Both the position numbers and the translations under genes were made by a program. Shown piece by piece: positions 51,056 through 58,249 of a stretch of 64,000 bases of DNA. The stretch is taken from assembly GCA_002352215.1 (NCBI GenBank), contig DEIB01000005.1, forward strand, positions 1-64,000, written 5' to 3'. This DNA is from Chthonomonas sp. UBA2785. Its GTDB lineage: Bacteria > Armatimonadota > Fimbriimonadia > Fimbriimonadales > Fimbriimonadaceae. The notes under the pieces were generated by a model that was not told where the DNA came from, did no database searches, and was given only the letters and a program-made list of their open reading frames with translations. How positions within the stretch are numbered: the stretch's first letter is position 1; each line of letters starts with the position of its first letter.

Positions 51056-52087
51056 ATGAGCCCGATGCGTCCCGGTCAGCCGCTGGCCCTCTACATGGCG
51101 GGTGCCTTTGCCAACCACACCGGCAAGATGGGGCTGGGGATCCTCCGCTACGGCGAGCACCCGGTGGCGGCGATGATCGAGCCTGATCTGGCCGGAAAGA
51201 GCATCGCCGAGGTGACGGGGATTGCTTCCGACGCCCCCATTGTGGCCACCCTGGCCGAGGCGAAAGCCTGCGGCGCGGAGGTCTTGGTGCTGGGAATTGC
51301 CCCACCGGGTGGTGAAATTCCCGCCGACTGGTGGCCCGTTTTAGACGAAGCGGTGGCACTGGGCTTCCACATTCTCAACGGCTTGCACGAGCCGCTGAAC
51401 CCCCGCTACCCCAATCGAGCGCAAGATCAGTGGATTTGGGATGTCCGCACCGAACCCGCCGGGCTCAAGCCCGCCACCGGGGCGGCGAGGGATCTGAAAG
51501 CCGCCCGCGTGCTCACCGTGGGCACCGATATGAGCGTGGGCAAGATGACGGCCTCGCTCGAACTCCATGCCGCCCTCCGCCGGCGCGGGCGCACCTCGGC
51601 ATTCGTCGCGACTGGGCAAACCGGCATGGCGATTTCTGGGCGCGGCGTGCCGCTCGATGCCATCCGCGTGGACTTTTCGGCGGGAGCCATTGAGCGCGAA
51701 GTCGTGGCCGCCGCTGAGAGCGAAGTGATCGTCGTCGAAGGCCAAGGCTCGCTCATTAACCCCGCCAGCACGGCCACCCTGGCCCTCATTCGGGGTTCGG
51801 TGCCCACCCACCTGCTAATGGTGCACCGGGCGGGCATGCACACCCTCCCGCGCCACCCGTGGGTGCACGTGCCCGACCTGCGTCGGCTCGCCCAAGCTTA
51901 TGAAGACCTCGCCGAAGCCGCCGGAGCCTTTCCTCGCCCCGAGACCATCGGCGTGGCGCTCAATACCGCGCACCTGGATGATGCGGCCGCCCTCACCGCC
52001 TGCGAAGAGATCACCCTGCACACCGGCTGGCCTTGCGTGGACCCGGTGCGGCACGGCGCGGATGCCCTCGCCGCCCTGCTGCCGTAG
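51056..52087 (+). CDS. dgcN: DUF1611 protein, probable D-glutamate N-acetyltransferase (DgcN type)
   Basis: A 343-residue P-loop protein of the DUF1611 family. The N-terminal Rossmann-like half (LALYMAGAFANHTGKMGLGILRY) precedes a P-loop, VLTVGTDMSVGKMTASLEL (about 160-178), typical of BioD-like NTPases. EVIVVEGQGSLINPAS and VHRAGMHTLPRHPWVHVPDLRRLAQAYED are family hallmarks. Pairing with the epimerase gene 15 bp upstream supports the DgcN role. The same pair has been annotated elsewhere as NAD-dependent epimerase plus dipeptide epimerase without function. TAGAAT at 51038 gives the gene a possible promoter of its own. Confidence 0.75.
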   Translation: MSPMRPGQPLALYMAGAFANHTGKMGLGILRYGEHPVAAMIEPDLAGKSIAEVTGIASDAPIVATLAEAKACGAEVLVLGIAPPGGEIPADWWPVLDEAVALGFHILNGLHEPLNPRYPNRAQDQWIWDVRTEPAGLKPATGAARDLKAARVLTVGTDMSVGKMTASLELHAALRRRGRTSAFVATGQTGMAISGRGVPLDAIRVDFSAGAIEREVVAAAESEVIVVEGQGSLINPASTATLALIRGSVPTHLLMVHRAGMHTLPRHPWVHVPDLRRLAQAYEDLAEAAGAFPRPETIGVALNTAHLDDAAALTACEEITLHTGWPCVDPVRHGADALAALLP

Positions 52088-52105
52088 GCCCCTCTTGGGT
52101 CAGGC

Positions 52106-53293
52106 CTAAAAATGCCATAGGGCCGACATGGGCAGAGCCTGCAGGTCCGGCTCAACGATTTGGGTCTGTTCGCCGGGATGCAACAGGACCCCGCGACACC
52201 ATTCCGGCCCGGCCAGCTCTTTGAGGAATCGCAGCCCGTCAAAGTCGGCGGGAGACGGATTGCCGTCCGGGGCCAAGGCCACCGCTACCAGTCGCCCATC
52301 GGGGGCGCGCAGCACCAGGGGCACCCGGTAGCGCCGGATGGAGCGGAAGTGCATCACTTCGGGCCGGATTTCGCTCCAAGTGCATAGGGCGCGGAGTTCG
52401 CTGGCCACAAAGGTCTCGCGCATGCCCGGCACTTCCACGCCTCCAGTCAGGTGCCCCAGCAGCCCGGTGTCGGCGATGTAGATCTTGCCGGTGCGGGTGG
52501 CCATCACCCCGTCCGGGGGACCCCAGGCGGGCGCGGTCCAGGTGAGGAAGGCTGCCTCCATCAGGGCCAGATAGCGCGTGAGGGTGGTGTGAGGGATGCC
52601 GGTCTCGCGGCTGAGTTCGCTGATGTTGAGGGGCTCTCCCGCGTCACGGGCCACCGCACGTAGCACCCGGGGAAGCAGGGTCAGTCCGTCGATTTTGGCG
52701 AGGTCGCGCACGTCCCGCTCCAGGATCGCCCGCAGGTACTGGCTGAACCACGCCTGGCGGCGGCTGTCGCTCTTGCGGGTGAGGGGTTCGGGATAACCCC
52801 CGGTGCGCATGCGCTCGTCGAGGTTAGAGACCGGGGGCAAAGCGGGGGCAGGCTCGCCCGAAAACGCCCAGTCCACAAACTGGCCGGGGCTGCCTTCCAC
52901 TTCGGCCTGAGTCAGCGGACCAAGCGGCACCACTTCCATCCGTCCGGCGAGGCTCTCGCTGAGCTTCGGGATGAGCAGCACGTTGGCCGACCCGGTGAGT
53001 AAGAATCGCCCCGGGGTGCGGTCTTGGTCGACGAGCTTCTTGATATTGCGGAAGAGCTGCGGCGCACGCTGGATCTCGTCCACCACCACCGGGCCGGTGT
53101 GAGCGGCCAAGAAGGCGTCCGGGCGAAGGAGTGCGGCGTCCAGCGCCAGTGAATCGTCCAGAGTGATGTAAGTGGTGCCGGGGCGGTTTTGCACCAGGGT
53201 GGTCTTGCCGCACTGACGCGGGCCCTGAAGGATGACGACGGGGGTATCCGTCAGGACTTCATCCAAGTAACCCGAGATTTTCCGCGACCACAC
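52106..53293 (-). CDS. AAA_14 / DUF4143 ATPase
   Basis: A 395-residue ATPase of the large AAA_14-DUF4143 family. Walker A LQGPRQCGKTTLVQ (about 22-35), Walker B PVVVDEIQRAPQLF, sensor FLLTGSANVLLI, then the winged-helix and DUF4143 part (ISELSRETGIPHTTLTRYLALMEAAFL and IADTGLLGHLTG). The C-terminus has the degenerate nuclease-like fold typical of the family. Members are widespread accessory genes, often mobile-element or toxin-antitoxin associated, without established function. GTG 53293 follows a TAAAAT box by 6 nt, and a 19-bp palindrome lies at the -35 position. Confidence 0.88.
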   Translation of the reverse strand: MWSRKISGYLDEVLTDTPVVILQGPRQCGKTTLVQNRPGTTYITLDDSLALDAALLRPDAFLAAHTGPVVVDEIQRAPQLFRNIKKLVDQDRTPGRFLLTGSANVLLIPKLSESLAGRMEVVPLGPLTQAEVEGSPGQFVDWAFSGEPAPALPPVSNLDERMRTGGYPEPLTRKSDSRRQAWFSQYLRAILERDVRDLAKIDGLTLLPRVLRAVARDAGEPLNISELSRETGIPHTTLTRYLALMEAAFLTWTAPAWGPPDGVMATRTGKIYIADTGLLGHLTGGVEVPGMRETFVASELRALCTWSEIRPEVMHFRSIRRYRVPLVLRAPDGRLVAVALAPDGNPSPADFDGLRFLKELAGPEWCRGVLLHPGEQTQIVEPDLQALPMSALWHF

Positions 53294-53299
53294 GGTGGG

Positions 53300-53305
53300 A
53301 TTTTA
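53300..53305 (-). promoter_or_regulatory. -10 box TAAAAT of a leaderless promoter
   Basis: On the minus strand TAAAAT ends 6 nt before GTG 53293. Confidence 0.55.
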
Positions 53306-53313
53306 GCGTATAT

Positions 53314-53332
53314 GTGGTGAAAAATTCACCAC
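53314..53332. promoter_or_regulatory. Palindrome at the -35 region of the AAA_14 gene
   Basis: GTGGTGAA and TTCACCAC are perfect inverted arms around AAA. The centre lies about where the -35 of the 53305 promoter should be, so this is a good candidate operator. Confidence 0.45.
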
Positions 53333-53343
53333 TAACGACCCAC

Positions 53344-53364
53344 TGCCAAGAATCTACCTTGGCA
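53344..53364 (-). terminator. Small hairpin after the NlpC/P60 gene
   Basis: A perfect 7-bp stem TGCCAAG/CTTGGCA with a 7-nt loop lies 15 bp beyond the stop of the NlpC/P60 gene. No T-run follows on the minus strand, so terminator function is uncertain. Confidence 0.35.
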
Positions 53365-53379
53365 AGATAGAGGTGAGGA

Positions 53380-54129
53380 TTAGTCTCGGCGGGCGCCGAC
53401 CAGCATGTCGCGCCACTTCTGATTCCGGAGGTCGTCCGTATCAATGCCGCGATTGTTGGAGCTACTGTGGATGAAGTACGCGCCTCCATCCGGGAAGAAG
53501 CCCATAAAGATGCCGCAATGGCCAATCATGTTGCGGCGCTTGTCCCAAAAGTAAAGTCGGTCGCCGGCTTGCAGGTGCTCCAATCGCTCCACCGGTCGCC
53601 CCACCTTGGCTTGCTCAGCGGCGGTGCGCGGCAGGTTGATGCCTCGGCGGCGGAAGACTTGCTGCACAAACGCGCTGCAGTCAATGCCTCCGGTCAGGCT
53701 GTTGCCGCCCCACTTGTAGGGGGTACCCACAAACTGGTAGGAGAAGTTCAGCATGCCCTGCACGTCTTGGATCGAACTTCGGCCCGCCGTCGTGGTTTGC
53801 TGCAGGTTCTGCGTCACCGGGATGCGCACGTCGTAAGGAAGGCTGGCCACGTCAGCGGTGAGAATGTAGCCCGTGCTGCCGTTCTTCAGCACCACGCTCA
53901 GCCACTTCTCGTTGTTGGCCACCGGGTTCACCACGATGTAATCGTTGGGCTTCACCGTCCAGTACACGCGGGAGTTCGTGTTCATCCCGGCGTAGATCTT
54001 GGAGGTGTTGATGGCTTGGCCCAGCTTGCCGATGACCTTGGTATTCGGTTGGGCTCCTCCGGTCGCTTGACCGAAAGCGCACGTCGCCAGAACGGCGAAG
54101 ACCCCGAACCCAAGTGCAAACCGACGCAT
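53380..54129 (-). CDS. NlpC/P60 peptidoglycan endopeptidase with SH3-like domain
   Basis: A 249-residue secreted enzyme that cuts the stem peptides of peptidoglycan. Signal peptide 1-20 (MRRFALGFGVFAVLATCAFG), a bacterial SH3-like domain at about 30-95 (KIYAGMNTNSRVYWTVKPNDYIVV, NEKWLSVVLKNGSTGYILTADV), then NlpC/P60 at about 120-249 with catalytic Cys151 (GGIDCSAFVQQ), His204 (GHCGIFMG) and a third polar residue near His219 (YFIHSSS). ATG 54129 has AAGGAAGGG upstream. It follows purQ by 46 bp in the same direction. Confidence 0.92.
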   Translation of the reverse strand: MRRFALGFGVFAVLATCAFGQATGGAQPNTKVIGKLGQAINTSKIYAGMNTNSRVYWTVKPNDYIVVNPVANNEKWLSVVLKNGSTGYILTADVASLPYDVRIPVTQNLQQTTTAGRSSIQDVQGMLNFSYQFVGTPYKWGGNSLTGGIDCSAFVQQVFRRRGINLPRTAAEQAKVGRPVERLEHLQAGDRLYFWDKRRNMIGHCGIFMGFFPDGGAYFIHSSSNNRGIDTDDLRNQKWRDMLVGARRD

Positions 54130-54175
54130 ACCTATAGTGCCCTTCCTTGGTTATCGGAAGGACGTGGCTCGTAAT

Positions 54176-54838
54176 CTACCCAGTTCGGACCATTTTTAGG
54201 GCCTGCAACAGCAATAAACCGTCGGTGCCGCCCACCAAATCGCGGGTGGCGCGTTCCGGGTGCGGCATCAAGCCCAGCACGTTGCCCGCCGCGTTCATCA
54301 CCCCGGCGATGGCTTCGGTGCTCCCGTTCACGTTCTCGCTGGCGTAGCGGAACGCAATTTGGTCGTTGTCTTGAAGTTCCTTCAGAGTCTCGGGCGCGCA
54401 CACGAAGCGGCCCTCGCCGTGGGCTATGGGGAGCGTAATCGTCCGGTCCACGCCCGCCATCCACGGGCCGCGCCGCGTAGCGGGCTCCAGTTGTACGTCT
54501 TGGCAGATGAACCGCTGCTTGACGTTGCGCACCAGCGCCCCGGGCAGCAGGCCACTCTCGCACAGCACCTGGAAGCCGTTGCACACGCCAATCACCAGGC
54601 CCCCGCGCCCGGCAAAATCGCGCACCGCGCTCATGATGGGCGCCCGCGCGGCCATCGCGCCGCAGCGCAGATAGTCGCCGTAGCTAAAGCCCCCCGGCAC
54701 CCATACCGCATCAAAGCCAGCCAGGCTCGTCTCGGTTTGCCACACATAGTCGGCATCCACACCGACGTCGCGGCGGAGGGCGTGCAGGGCATCCGCGTCG
54801 CAGTTGCTCCCCGGAAAGCGGACAATCGCGACCTTCAT
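54176..54838 (-). CDS. purQ: FGAM synthase glutaminase subunit
   Basis: Glutaminase subunit of phosphoribosylformylglycinamidine synthase in purine synthesis; it supplies ammonia to PurL. At 220 residues it is the separate PurQ of the three-subunit enzyme. Class I amidotransferase triad: Cys86 (GVCNGFQVL), His193 and Glu195 (MPHPERA). ATG 54838 overlaps the purS stop (ATGA). purL is not in the window. Confidence 0.96.
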   Translation of the reverse strand: MKVAIVRFPGSNCDADALHALRRDVGVDADYVWQTETSLAGFDAVWVPGGFSYGDYLRCGAMAARAPIMSAVRDFAGRGGLVIGVCNGFQVLCESGLLPGALVRNVKQRFICQDVQLEPATRRGPWMAGVDRTITLPIAHGEGRFVCAPETLKELQDNDQIAFRYASENVNGSTEAIAGVMNAAGNVLGLMPHPERATRDLVGGTDGLLLLQALKMVRTG

Positions 54839-55068
54839 TGCACGACCTCGTAGGAGAAGTCTTCGATCACCGGGTTGGCCAGCAGGTCGGCGCACATCTG
54901 CCGAATGCGGGCTTCGTCGACCTCGGTCACCTGGAGCTCGATGAGCTTGCCGATGCGCACGTCCTGCACTTCCGTAAAGGATTGGCGATGCAAGGCATCC
55001 GCAACGGTGCGACCCGCCGAGTCCAGGAGCGAGGGCTTCAGGGTAACAGAGACACGCACGACGGGCAT
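54835..55068 (-). CDS. purS: FGAM synthase small subunit
   Basis: A 77-residue PurS that bridges PurQ and PurL in the multi-subunit FGAM synthase. The ferredoxin-like fold is read in RVSVTLKPSLLDSAGRTVADALHRQ and VQDVRIGKLIELQVTEVDEARIRQMCADLLANPVIEDFSYEV. ATG 55068 is preceded by CAAAAT 6 nt upstream, a weak leaderless-type -10 box. The purS-purQ pair has a 4-bp overlap. Confidence 0.94.
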   Translation of the reverse strand: MPVVRVSVTLKPSLLDSAGRTVADALHRQSFTEVQDVRIGKLIELQVTEVDEARIRQMCADLLANPVIEDFSYEVVQ

Positions 55069-55086
55069 GTCTCGATTTTGACTCAG

Positions 55087-56757
55087 TTACGCAGCGATGG
55101 GGGACGCTCGGAACGTGAGATCGTAATTGTCCTTCCGCTCCATGTCAATCACAAACTGCTTCCACTTCACGCCGAACCGCTCGACGGTGGTGGAACTCAT
55201 CGCGCCATTCTCGTTGTCGGCACCGAGTTCGGGATCGTTGACCATGATGGCCAGCCCCTTCACTTCGTTGTCGTTGGTCAGGATGAGCTTGTTGCTGAGG
55301 TAGCGCTGCTTGAGCGTGCGGCGAGCCTGCAAGAACTTATTGATGTCGTCCAGGTTGACTTGAAGCATCTTGTGCTGGCGAACGCGCATAAAGAACTCTT
55401 GCGTGGCGGTTTCCCGGCGCTCATTGGACGCTTGGCTGGTGCGCTGGGCCACGTGCATGAGGCCACCCATGTTGGCCACGGTCTCGAAGATCGCGCCCAA
55501 GAGTCGGTCGGAATTCTCGTCCCCAAGCTGGTGAACCACGTAAGGCATCTCAAAGACGGCCGTGCGCCGCAAGGCTTCGGGGTACGCCAGGAACGGATGG
55601 CACGTGCCGAACGGGAAGCCCGACGAACCGGCCGATGAGCCACCCTTGGCCACCGAATAGTGCAGCCCGCTGGCCGAAATCATCTCGTAGAACAAGCGGT
55701 GCCGATGCCAATAGCTCCCGTGGTTGCGCGTGGAAATCACGTTGGAGCCACTGCCCCGGGCGATCTGCTGCTGCTGAACGCGGATGTTGTCCACGTTAAA
55801 GGTGTGGTCTTGCCCCCGGAAGAGGAGGCCGATCTCGTGCCCAAGTTTGCGGAGGGCGCGGTAAGCATCGAGCGGCAAACCGGGCACCGGCACCATCCAG
55901 GTGGCGGGCATTGAGTAGCGCTGGAGCGAACTCACCAAGATGAGGAGCGATTCGGGGTTTAGATCGTCGCAGTCCACCGACATCGCAGCGCAGGAGTCCG
56001 CACCCTGCGGCCAGTACCAAGGGATGGCGACCATCGCTTTGGCCTTCTCGATGGCTTCCACCACTGCGCGCAGATAGATTTCGCGCCACACGTCCACGTG
56101 GGGCCGGGCGAAGTACGGCACGGGGGCGCCTTCGGGTTGGTCGCGGTCGGTTTCGAAATTCAGTGCGGTGCCGTCAATCACTTGCGGGGTGCCGGCGAGG
56201 TCACCGCCGGTGCCATCCCACGCGGGCACCGATTCGCTCTCTACGGCGCGGCCGAGCGTGTAAATCTTCTGAAGAGCGCCCAGGTGGCAACCCACCAGGA
56301 TGCCGACGCGGTTGCGCGTCACTAGCGGCTGGCCATGTTCGTCCACCACCGCGGCGGTGGCGCCATTCAGGCCGAGGTTGAGAGGCATGAGAGCATGGAT
56401 ATCCGGTGCGCCCTTCGGCCACAAGCGGTCGTTGGTGTCGACGGGCTTGGCCCAGCAGCGTTGGCGCGTGGGAGGATTGACCGTCAAGCTCAAGAGATAT
56501 TCGAGGCCCCAGGTGCTGCCGCTAACCACGACCGAGCCGCCGGAGCTACTGATCCAGTCGGCCAAAATCTTGCGTTGAGCCGCCGAGAGTTCGCCGCGAC
56601 CGCAGAGCAAGAGCACGTTGTGCGGAGCGAGTTCGTCGGCCTTGAATTCATCCACCTGAACAATGGGAAACCCACCGTAGGCCAGAATCTCGCAGTATTC
56701 GAAGGCGTACGGGTCGTCAGGGGCCAGAAAAACGGCAATGCTTGCAGGACGATTCAA
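55087..56757 (-). CDS. NodB-fold (polysaccharide deacetylase-like) protein
   Basis: A 556-residue cytosolic-looking protein without a signal peptide. Residues about 1-90 resemble a flavodoxin-like or GATase-like alpha/beta fold (ASIAVFLAPDDPYAFEYCEILAYGGF, VLLLCGRGELSAAQRKIL). Residues about 260-400 resemble the NodB barrel (GADSCAAMSVDCDDLNPESL for the first Asp pair, LRKLGHEIGLLF and RNHGSYWHRHRLFYEMI). The metal-site motif is not canonical, so deacetylase activity is doubtful. Start TTG 56757 is chosen because TAGGAG lies 8 nt upstream; an ATG at 56796 is further out without a ribosome-binding site. Divergent from hisG across 68 bp. Confidence 0.65.
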   Translation of the reverse strand: MNRPASIAVFLAPDDPYAFEYCEILAYGGFPIVQVDEFKADELAPHNVLLLCGRGELSAAQRKILADWISSSGGSVVVSGSTWGLEYLLSLTVNPPTRQRCWAKPVDTNDRLWPKGAPDIHALMPLNLGLNGATAAVVDEHGQPLVTRNRVGILVGCHLGALQKIYTLGRAVESESVPAWDGTGGDLAGTPQVIDGTALNFETDRDQPEGAPVPYFARPHVDVWREIYLRAVVEAIEKAKAMVAIPWYWPQGADSCAAMSVDCDDLNPESLLILVSSLQRYSMPATWMVPVPGLPLDAYRALRKLGHEIGLLFRGQDHTFNVDNIRVQQQQIARGSGSNVISTRNHGSYWHRHRLFYEMISASGLHYSVAKGGSSAGSSGFPFGTCHPFLAYPEALRRTAVFEMPYVVHQLGDENSDRLLGAIFETVANMGGLMHVAQRTSQASNERRETATQEFFMRVRQHKMLQVNLDDINKFLQARRTLKQRYLSNKLILTNDNEVKGLAIMVNDPELGADNENGAMSSTTVERFGVKWKQFVIDMERKDNYDLTFRASPIAA

Positions 56758-56813
56758 GGCAATAGCTCCTACCTCGTATCTTTGGCAGTCCCGCACCTCC
56801 TCTTCAGGCCTGG

Positions 56814-56819
56814 TACGTT
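56814..56819 (+). promoter_or_regulatory. -10 box TACGTT of a leaderless promoter
   Basis: TACGTT ends 6 nt before ATG 56826 of hisG. Confidence 0.5.
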
Positions 56820-56825
56820 CAACTC

Positions 56826-57695
56826 ATGACTTTGCGACTTGGACTCCCCAAAGGCAGCCTGCAAGAGGCCACATTCTCGCTCTTCCAGCGTGCGGGCTTT
56901 GAGTTTCGGGCGGCGACCCGCTCGTACGAACCGATGGTGGACGACCCCGAGATCGTGCCTGTTCTGCTTCGGCCACAGGAGATTCCGCGCTACATCGAGG
57001 AAGGCATTATTGACGCTGGGCTCACCGGCTACGACTGGATTTGTGATGTCGGCGCCGACCTGCACGAGGTGTGCGAGCTGCGCTACAGCAAGCTCACCAC
57101 CAACCCCATCCGGATTGTCCTGGCCGTTCACAACGACTCGCCGTACCAATCCGTACACGATCTCAAGGATCATCGCATCGCCACCGAGTACGTGCGGCTG
57201 ACGCAGTCGTACTTCGAGGAGAAGGGCGTGCCCGCCCGCGTGGAGTTCAGTTGGGGGGCTTGCGAAGTGAAGGTGCCGACTCTGGTGGAAGCCATTGTGG
57301 TGAACACCGAAACGGGCAATTCCCTACGCGCCCACAACCTGCGCATCATCGAGACCCTACTGACCAGCACGACCCGGTTTGTGTGCTCGCACGCCGCTTA
57401 TGCCGATCCGGAGAAGCAACGCAAGATCGAGTCTCTGAAGATCCTCCTCACCGGAGCGATGAACGCGGCCAAGCTCGTGGGCCTCAAGATGAACCTTCCC
57501 CGCTCGAGCGAGGCCGAGATTCTGGGGCTGCTACCTTCGCTCAAGAATCCGACACTCTCTCCCCTCGCCGACCCTGAGTGGGTGGCGGCGGAAGTGATCC
57601 TGACGGACAAGGAATCCCGCGACCTCATCCCGCGCCTGAGCATGGCCGGGGCCACCGGAATCGTGGAGTATCCGCTGAATAAGGTCGTCTTTTGA
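56826..57695 (+). CDS. hisG: ATP phosphoribosyltransferase, long form
   Basis: First enzyme of histidine synthesis, condensing ATP and PRPP. The 289-residue length shows the HisG-L form that carries its own C-terminal regulatory domain (about 215-289, NLPRSSEAEILGLLPSLKNPTLSPLADPEWVAAEVIL) and needs no HisZ. Catalytic core: LGLPKGSLQEATFSLFQRAG, DAGLTGYDWI, and the PRPP loop near EAIVVNTETGNSLRAHNL. No other his gene is close. Confidence 0.95.
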   Translation: MTLRLGLPKGSLQEATFSLFQRAGFEFRAATRSYEPMVDDPEIVPVLLRPQEIPRYIEEGIIDAGLTGYDWICDVGADLHEVCELRYSKLTTNPIRIVLAVHNDSPYQSVHDLKDHRIATEYVRLTQSYFEEKGVPARVEFSWGACEVKVPTLVEAIVVNTETGNSLRAHNLRIIETLLTSTTRFVCSHAAYADPEKQRKIESLKILLTGAMNAAKLVGLKMNLPRSSEAEILGLLPSLKNPTLSPLADPEWVAAEVILTDKESRDLIPRLSMAGATGIVEYPLNKVVF

Positions 57696-57769
57696 CGTCC
57701 TTGGGCAACGGTCGATAAGTCCATCGGTCGCCATATCGTTGCGACGGGAACTATTTGATTCTCGTTTGC

Positions 57770-57775
57770 TATTAT
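57770..57775 (+). promoter_or_regulatory. -10 box TATTAT of a leaderless promoter
   Basis: TATTAT ends 7 nt before ATG 57783 and overlaps the in-frame ATG at 57774, so the latter is unlikely to be used. Confidence 0.55.
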
Positions 57776-57782
57776 GCAAAGC

Positions 57783-58244
57783 ATGAAAGGCAATTTCTTG
57801 CAACGATTCTTGGCGACCCGATCCGATTACGGCCTGATGGTGGCCCGCATCACGCTCGGCGGGGTGATGTTCCCGCACGGGGCGCAGAAGCTCTTCGGCT
57901 GGTTTGGGGGCAACGGCTTCCAGGGCACCATGCAGGGCATGTCGCAGGGGCTGGGCATTCCGCAGCCGCTCGTCTTCCTGGCCATCATGGCCGAGAGCAT
58001 TGGCGCTCTTATGTTGATCTTCGGCCTGGGTGGTCGACTGGCCGCCTTTGGTATCGGCGTGACCATGGTGGTGGCCGCGCTGCAGCACACCAGCAATGGG
58101 TTCTTTATGAACTGGTTTGGCCAGCAGGCGGGCGAGGGGTACGAATACCACCTGCTCACGATTGGCCTGGCGATCGTGACGATGATCGCGGGCTCGGGGG
58201 CGTTGTCGGTCGACCGACTCCTCGCCCGAACTGAGTCAGAATAA
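57783..58244 (+). CDS. DoxX family membrane protein
   Basis: A 153-residue four-span membrane protein of the DoxX type: [34 protein letters not shown] is the family's first helix and loop, followed by [24 protein letters not shown]. DoxX relatives include the thiosulfate:quinone oxidoreductase subunit and proteins that couple superoxide dismutase to the membrane. No partner is encoded here. The TAA stop overlaps the -10 box (CAGAAT) of the following S9 gene. Confidence 0.9.
   Translation: MKGNFLQRFLATRSDYGLMVARITLGGVMFPHGAQKLFGWFGGNGFQGTMQGMSQGLGIPQPLVFLAIMAESIGALMLIFGLGGRLAAFGIGVTMVVAALQHTSNGFFMNWFGQQAGEGYEYHLLTIGLAIVTMIAGSGALSVDRLLARTESE
58237..58242 (+). promoter_or_regulatory. Probable -10 box CAGAAT
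   Basis: CAGAAT overlaps the last codons of the DoxX gene and ends 7 nt before ATG 58250. Confidence 0.35.
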
Positions 58245-58249
58245 ACGGC

